DNA of 64,000 nt from positions 31,339 through 95,338 of the forward strand of contig JAEPRB010000158.1 of assembly GCA_016758965.1 (NCBI GenBank), in the 5' to 3' direction. The DNA comes from Circinella minor. Taxonomy: Eukaryota > Mucoromycota > Mucoromycetes > Mucorales > Lichtheimiaceae. Below, piece by piece: positions 59,603-64,000 of this stretch. A program made the translations under genes and the position numbers. The notes beneath the pieces are model-generated. The model saw only the letters and a program-made list of their open reading frames with translations, was not told the origin of the DNA and did not search any database. The stretch's first letter is position 1. The number at the start of each line of letters is the position of its first letter.

Positions 59603-61261
59603 TTACTGTTCAGTTTTTTGTTGACCATTGAAAAGAAGCTGGTTGGGTGTAGCCGAATCGGGAATTGCACCAATCTTGTCATTGGTAGTAATTTTGGCGA
59701 CTGCACTGTAAAGATCCTTTGGTGCGATTCCTTGCTCCAAACCAGGAAGCAACAAAGCAGCGACACCAGCTACATGGGGAGAAGCCATAGATGTACCAGA
59801 CATAGTTTCTTCGGTATCCTTTCCACCAATGTATGCACTGGTAATATCTCTACCAGGAGCCAAGATATTAACACAGCTACCATAGCAACTGAAATCGTCG
59901 AGTGTGTCTTCCTTATTAACGGAACCAACGGTGAAGACATTTTCGTTACCAGCAGGAACCATTTCGCATGCGTCAGATGCATCATTACCAGCAGCAACAA
60001 CAATGGGAACACCGGCTTCCACAGCAGCTGTAATGGCGTCGTTCAATGTATCTGAACCAGAGCCGGACTTGGGTGCACCAAGCGACATGTTCACAACGAC
60101 AGGACGGTTCTTGCCCTTTTCTTGGTTGACGACATATTCAATACCACCAATCACATCTGAGAGAGAACCTGAACCTTCAGCTGAAAGGACTTTAACACTG
60201 ACAATGCTGACGTTCTTTGCAACACCATATTCGCTGCCACCAATAATACCACTAACGTGGGTTCCGTGACCGCCACCTTCAACTGGATCTTCGTCACCGT
60301 ATGCAGAATAGCCATGTGTAGCACGGCCTCCAAAATCGTTGTGGTCAACGTTACAACCATCATCAACAACATATACTGTGACACCAGAGCTAAAAATATG
60401 CGATAAAAAATCGGTTATTAAAAGTCAAAATCCTTTTTTCTAACTATATATAAAGTACGGACAAAAGAAAGAACATACCCGCCACGTGAATCGTAAATGT
60501 AGGGTTGAGTCAAATCCAATTCGCGTTGCGAAATACGTGACAAACTCCATCCAGGATTGGCTTGCTCAAGATATGAATCTGCACGCTTGGAATTCTATAA
60601 TTTTATAATGTTAGAAAAGGTAAGTATTTTTCATTAATTGTCAATAACAATAATAGCAGTAAATAAATGGTGCTTGTTATATTTACAGTGTTATGGCTAG
60701 CAGGTTTTGGCAAATGAAATTGGATGACTTCATTAGGAACAACTGTAACCACTTCAGAGAAACTCTTCAAGATCTTTTCCACAATACGATTATCTGCAAG
60801 GGAGACATCGAGAGCCTTGAAGTTACCAGCGAGATCAAACGATTTGAGTACTCGAATGTTGCTGTTACCCATTGGATCGTTAGCTTGATCGACCACACTG
60901 TTGCTTTTTTCACCTACTTCCTCGAAAAGATCACCGAATAGCTTGGTGGTATCTTTAATGAATTTGGGAATAACTATATATTTATATATAACGATTGCAT
61001 AATATTCGAGTTGTTTGTTTGCGTGTTTAGTATATGTATAAATTATTTAATAACAAATTTAGTAATAGAAAAATTACTATTTTTGCATATAGTAACTAAT
61101 TATTATTTTTTATTCATTTGTGAATCCTTACAGTCATCAACGGCGGCATCTTTATTTAATTGAATGAGATAGTTTTGAGTTTTACGTTGTCCGGTGGGAG
61201 CGGCAGATGTAAGGGTGCCCAGCACCAATACTGCGAAACAGGTAAGGGATGTGAATTTCAT
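59603..61261 (-). CDS. Secreted subtilisin-like serine protease, paralogue 2
   Basis: Close paralogue of the gene at 54799 on the same strand. Signal peptide MKFTSLTCFAVLVLGTLTSA, I9 propeptide (NYLIQLNKDAAVDD; GNFKALDVSLADNRIVEKIL), mature domain from about GWSLSRISQRELDL. Asp in VYVVDDGCNV, His in GGGHGTHVSGII, Asn in VVAAGNDASDAC, Ser in GTSMASPHVAGVAALL, ends LFNGQQKTEQ. Same four-exon structure with introns at matching sites. It lacks the loop insertion of paralogue 1 and has a shorter, differently charged junction between propeptide and mature enzyme (NSKRADSYLEQA against the long HQN/EQ-rich segment). About 465 residues. All catalytic residues kept. Confidence 0.93.
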
Positions 61262-64000
61262 TTTGAATAAAAAAGCTCAATAGCAATAGTAATAATGTAG
61301 GGAAAGGGAAGAGTTAAGGTTGAAAAGAAAAAGTAAGATGAGAGAGAAAGAGAAAAAAAAGAAGTGTGGTTTTATATCAATTTTTATTACTGGCTTCGAA
61401 ACTTGGTTTTCTTTACTCATTTTGCTTTGCGTTGTTACGCTACGGAAGTAGAAAAAGAGAATTATTTCCTGGTAATAAAAAAAGAAAATAATTTCAAAAA
61501 TGGATAAAGAAGCCTATAAAAGTATAGTTCGTAAAAGAATAATAATGTATAATATATATATATATATATATATATAAGTGGTAAACCATCTATGTTATGT
61601 ACGTTTTATCTCATGATCTTCTCATATGATAACAGTAATATATCGAGATAAAGAGTCTCGGTTCATAAACTACAGAATTACGATCGACCTGAGCGCAGAA
61701 ATCTCTCTTGTGCTTCGCTACTCAGTTTTATGGATGGGCTCACGTGAGCTATTAACATTTGTACGGATTATTGGATCATCGTTGCACAAAATAAACAAAA
61801 TTCAGCGGGAACATTATAAATGTTTACTAGGCGTTCATCTTTGGCGAGAAGTTGATATATATGTTAATTTTTTAACTTTTAGGATAGTTGGGTTACCAAC
61901 CTTTTGTTTTTACCGCATTTTTCCTACGCTTTATTAAACATACATGTATTTTTTTTCCGTACGTATAACCTACGATGGCGTCTAAACTTATATAGAATAC
62001 TTTTATTTCTTTTCACAATGCCATTATCAAGCATAGAACATATACGTACGTACATGGTTTTGCAGATTCAGTCGTTGTTAGAAACGACAACTTCATTCCC
62101 GCCACACATACCCCTTCTATCATCTTGCTCAAAAATTACTGATTTTAGTCAGCTTTGCTTCGATTTATTCCTCTCTTCAACGCTTAGTAGTTACGAATAA
62201 TGGGATTTGAGTTTTGAAATTTTCAAATCATGCCATTTCATGCTTGATATTTGCTATTATAAAATGGTGCTCATAGAATTACACCTATACCATATATCCT
62301 TTTTTTGTCTGCGTTACGTATTATGAAATAAAAATAAAAAATCACAAATATACTGTAACATCAATAAAAGGGTCTGGATTAAGCAAGAGTACAACTCATA
62401 TTTAATGTTGAAAATGATGTAACGACGAAAAGAGTCTAAACTACTATAATGGACGGGTATCAGTCTGAGTGGAAAACTATTTTCTTCTCCTTTTTTTTTC
62501 CATGAGCATGTCATACCTGGAAGAGCACGGATTTATCTTTGAATTGATAATTCATATTAATATGCCATAAATCGCATAAATGGAGTATTATTTGATATGT
62601 ATCAATCGAATTTAACGACTAATACTATAACATAGATGTTAACTAATGATCGTTACATATTTATGCTTGACGGAAAGCAATAGGCAACACATGTATCATC
62701 TGCATGACGTTCCTGAATTATTACTAAAACTACCATGTACTACAGCATTATTCGCTTACATTTAATTGCTATGATATAAATGTTTTCAATGCCTAAAGTA
62801 ATTTACTTGTACCATCCGGCGTTTTGGTTTTTCTTTTGCTGACCGACATTGGCGTGTGAAAATTCTGCAAAACTGAATGATCTACCGATTATCTTACTTT
62901 GCAATGTACTTGTGACACTTAATGCCTTCTTTCCTTATCAGTTGGTCAAACATGGATACAGCTTTAAATTATATTATGCGCGGTGGTGTGTCCATTTTTC
63001 TAAACCGGGCTTTGAATTAAGGTACCTTTGTGCTACTGGAATACAGCATGTGTAGCTATTTTTTTTTTTTCTGGAGCGACATTGAATTTGAGAAAATACA
63101 ATATTGTTTTTTTGAAAATCTTGTAAATCTACTGCTTTACTTATCCCAGAAGTACAATAATCTAATACTTGTCTACTGAATGTAACTCACTATATTACAG
63201 CAGGAAAAGCACTAGTGATAACATGATTAAACTAGAAATACAAATAAAATATCATTATGTTTACAAAGATGGGAAACGTACTTAAGTTACTCGGCGCCTT
63301 TAGTACTACTTATTTGAAAACTGTAAATCCTGCTCCACCGTTCTATTTTTATTGGAAGATTGTGACCGGATCAAGTTATACAATGTACGCTTTACTTTTG
63401 TAACTGTGCAGAAATGCATGATAGATTATTCTCCCCATGCAATGCAATATACTGAGTCTTTGAGTCAGAGCTTATAGAAATTCTATCTAAAAAGAGAATA
63501 TTTTTTCAATGGGGTATAAGCATCTAATTAATAAATACAACAGAAGTATATCAAATTAATATCTTCATCCCATCATACATTGTAATACGTACGAAAAGTA
63601 GAATCTTTTTCATCCGGTTCCTTTTGAGACACAAAGACGGAGTTCTTTTTATCGGTCCTCTTGCCTTAATGTGTAGTCAATTAATTAACTATTTAATTTG
63701 ATTTATTTTATTGAAGGTATTATACAGAAATTATCATGTCTAAAAATTGTAACACAATTTAAGAAAATGATACTATAATATACACATTATAAACTATACT
63801 ACTACTTTTTCTTTGGTGTTATATGTTTCAGGAAGAGTAGATATATTATGTTATCAACCAGACACGTCATCAGTGTCCTCATAAAATTTTGCTCTAGAAG
63901 GACAACTCGGTGCTTAAAAATTTGAGTATTTGCAATCCCTAAGACACAGTATTGTTCCTGCTACTATTGATTGCAGTTATTACCAAATATCAATTGATCA
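61262..64000. other. Upstream DNA of subtilase paralogue 2 and window end
   Basis: The first 1.9 kb mirrors copy 1; the rest (63200-64000) is AT-rich. A short frame near 63260-63400 (MFTKMGNVLKLLGAFSTTYL..) looks protein-like but is isolated. No further gene seen to the window end. Confidence 0.45.

Larger units (their letters stand above)
59314..63200. repeat. Copy 2 of the direct segmental duplication
   Basis: Same order as copy 1: BAP31 3' end, 3' flank, subtilase (reverse), upstream DNA. Offset about 4.8 kb at the BAP31 end and about 4.6 kb at the subtilase start. The far boundary is soft; similarity is still visible near 62950 (GCGCGGT, with TCAAACATG and TTTAAATTA nearby) against 58700. 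Confidence 0.85.

Noticed and set aside
59904..60269. 121-codon forward frame over subtilase 2
   Set aside because: Antisense shadow of the protease exon; an equivalent shadow occurs over subtilase 1.

Overview
The window is nuclear DNA from an AT-rich, intron-rich fungus. Nearly every housekeeping gene is split by short GT-AG introns (mostly 60-150 bases). Intergenic and intronic DNA is full of poly-A/T, (AT)n and (ATT)n runs. Several proteins carry poly-Asn/Gln/Ser tracts. Gene content (NF-YC/HAP5, CCG-9-type trehalose phosphorylase, a PMT2-type mannosyltransferase, OMS1, YET/BAP31) is fungal, while METTL25, PTAR1, TSTD2 and CSN1 are typical of early-diverging fungi rather than yeasts. My best guess is Mucoromycota (Mucorales); the genus cannot be set from the sequence alone.

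Layout. 0.4-14 kb is a dense housekeeping block: CSN1, an MIT/coiled-coil protein, trehalose phosphorylase (reverse) head-to-head with ATG9, and P5C dehydrogenase. 14-20.7 kb is an accessory island: an orphan reverse-strand terminal exon, two adjacent multi-exon genes of unknown family (the second with a possible restriction-endonuclease-like motif and a C-terminal coiled coil), and loose exons. 20.7-29.2 kb returns to housekeeping: METTL25-like (reverse) head-to-head with NF-YC, then eIF4A, an OMS1-like methyltransferase and an NmrA-like protein (all reverse). 29.2-32.1 kb is gene-empty and holds a small inverted-repeat element. 32.1-43.7 kb carries PMT2-like (reverse), a TSTD2/TrhO-like rhodanese, a low-complexity coiled-coil protein (reverse), a NIPA-like transporter and ribosomal protein L10 (reverse). 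43.8-48.6 kb is gene-poor and contains a decayed NRPS-like/AMP-binding enzyme. 48.7-54.6 kb has an aldo/keto reductase convergent with PTAR1, a decayed unknown gene, and BAP31. From 54.5 kb to about 63.2 kb lies a direct tandem duplication of [BAP31 3' end + secreted subtilase + upstream DNA]. It gives two full-length subtilase paralogues and a truncated second BAP31. Copy 1 carries a 347-bp TA-flanked MITE whose empty site is visible in copy 2.

The genes do not form one pathway. Functional themes are autophagy and protein turnover (ATG9, the Atg38/NRBF2-like MIT protein, CSN1, secreted subtilases), secretory-pathway biology (PMT, BAP31, PTAR1) and stress metabolism (trehalose phosphorylase, P5CDH, aldo/keto reductase). 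The most unusual content is the accessory gene pair at 16.3-19.6 kb, the duplication with its dated MITE, and three very small exons (7-nt and 15-nt internal, 5-nt first coding). Gene boundaries were read by eye from splice signals and protein conservation, without alignment software.
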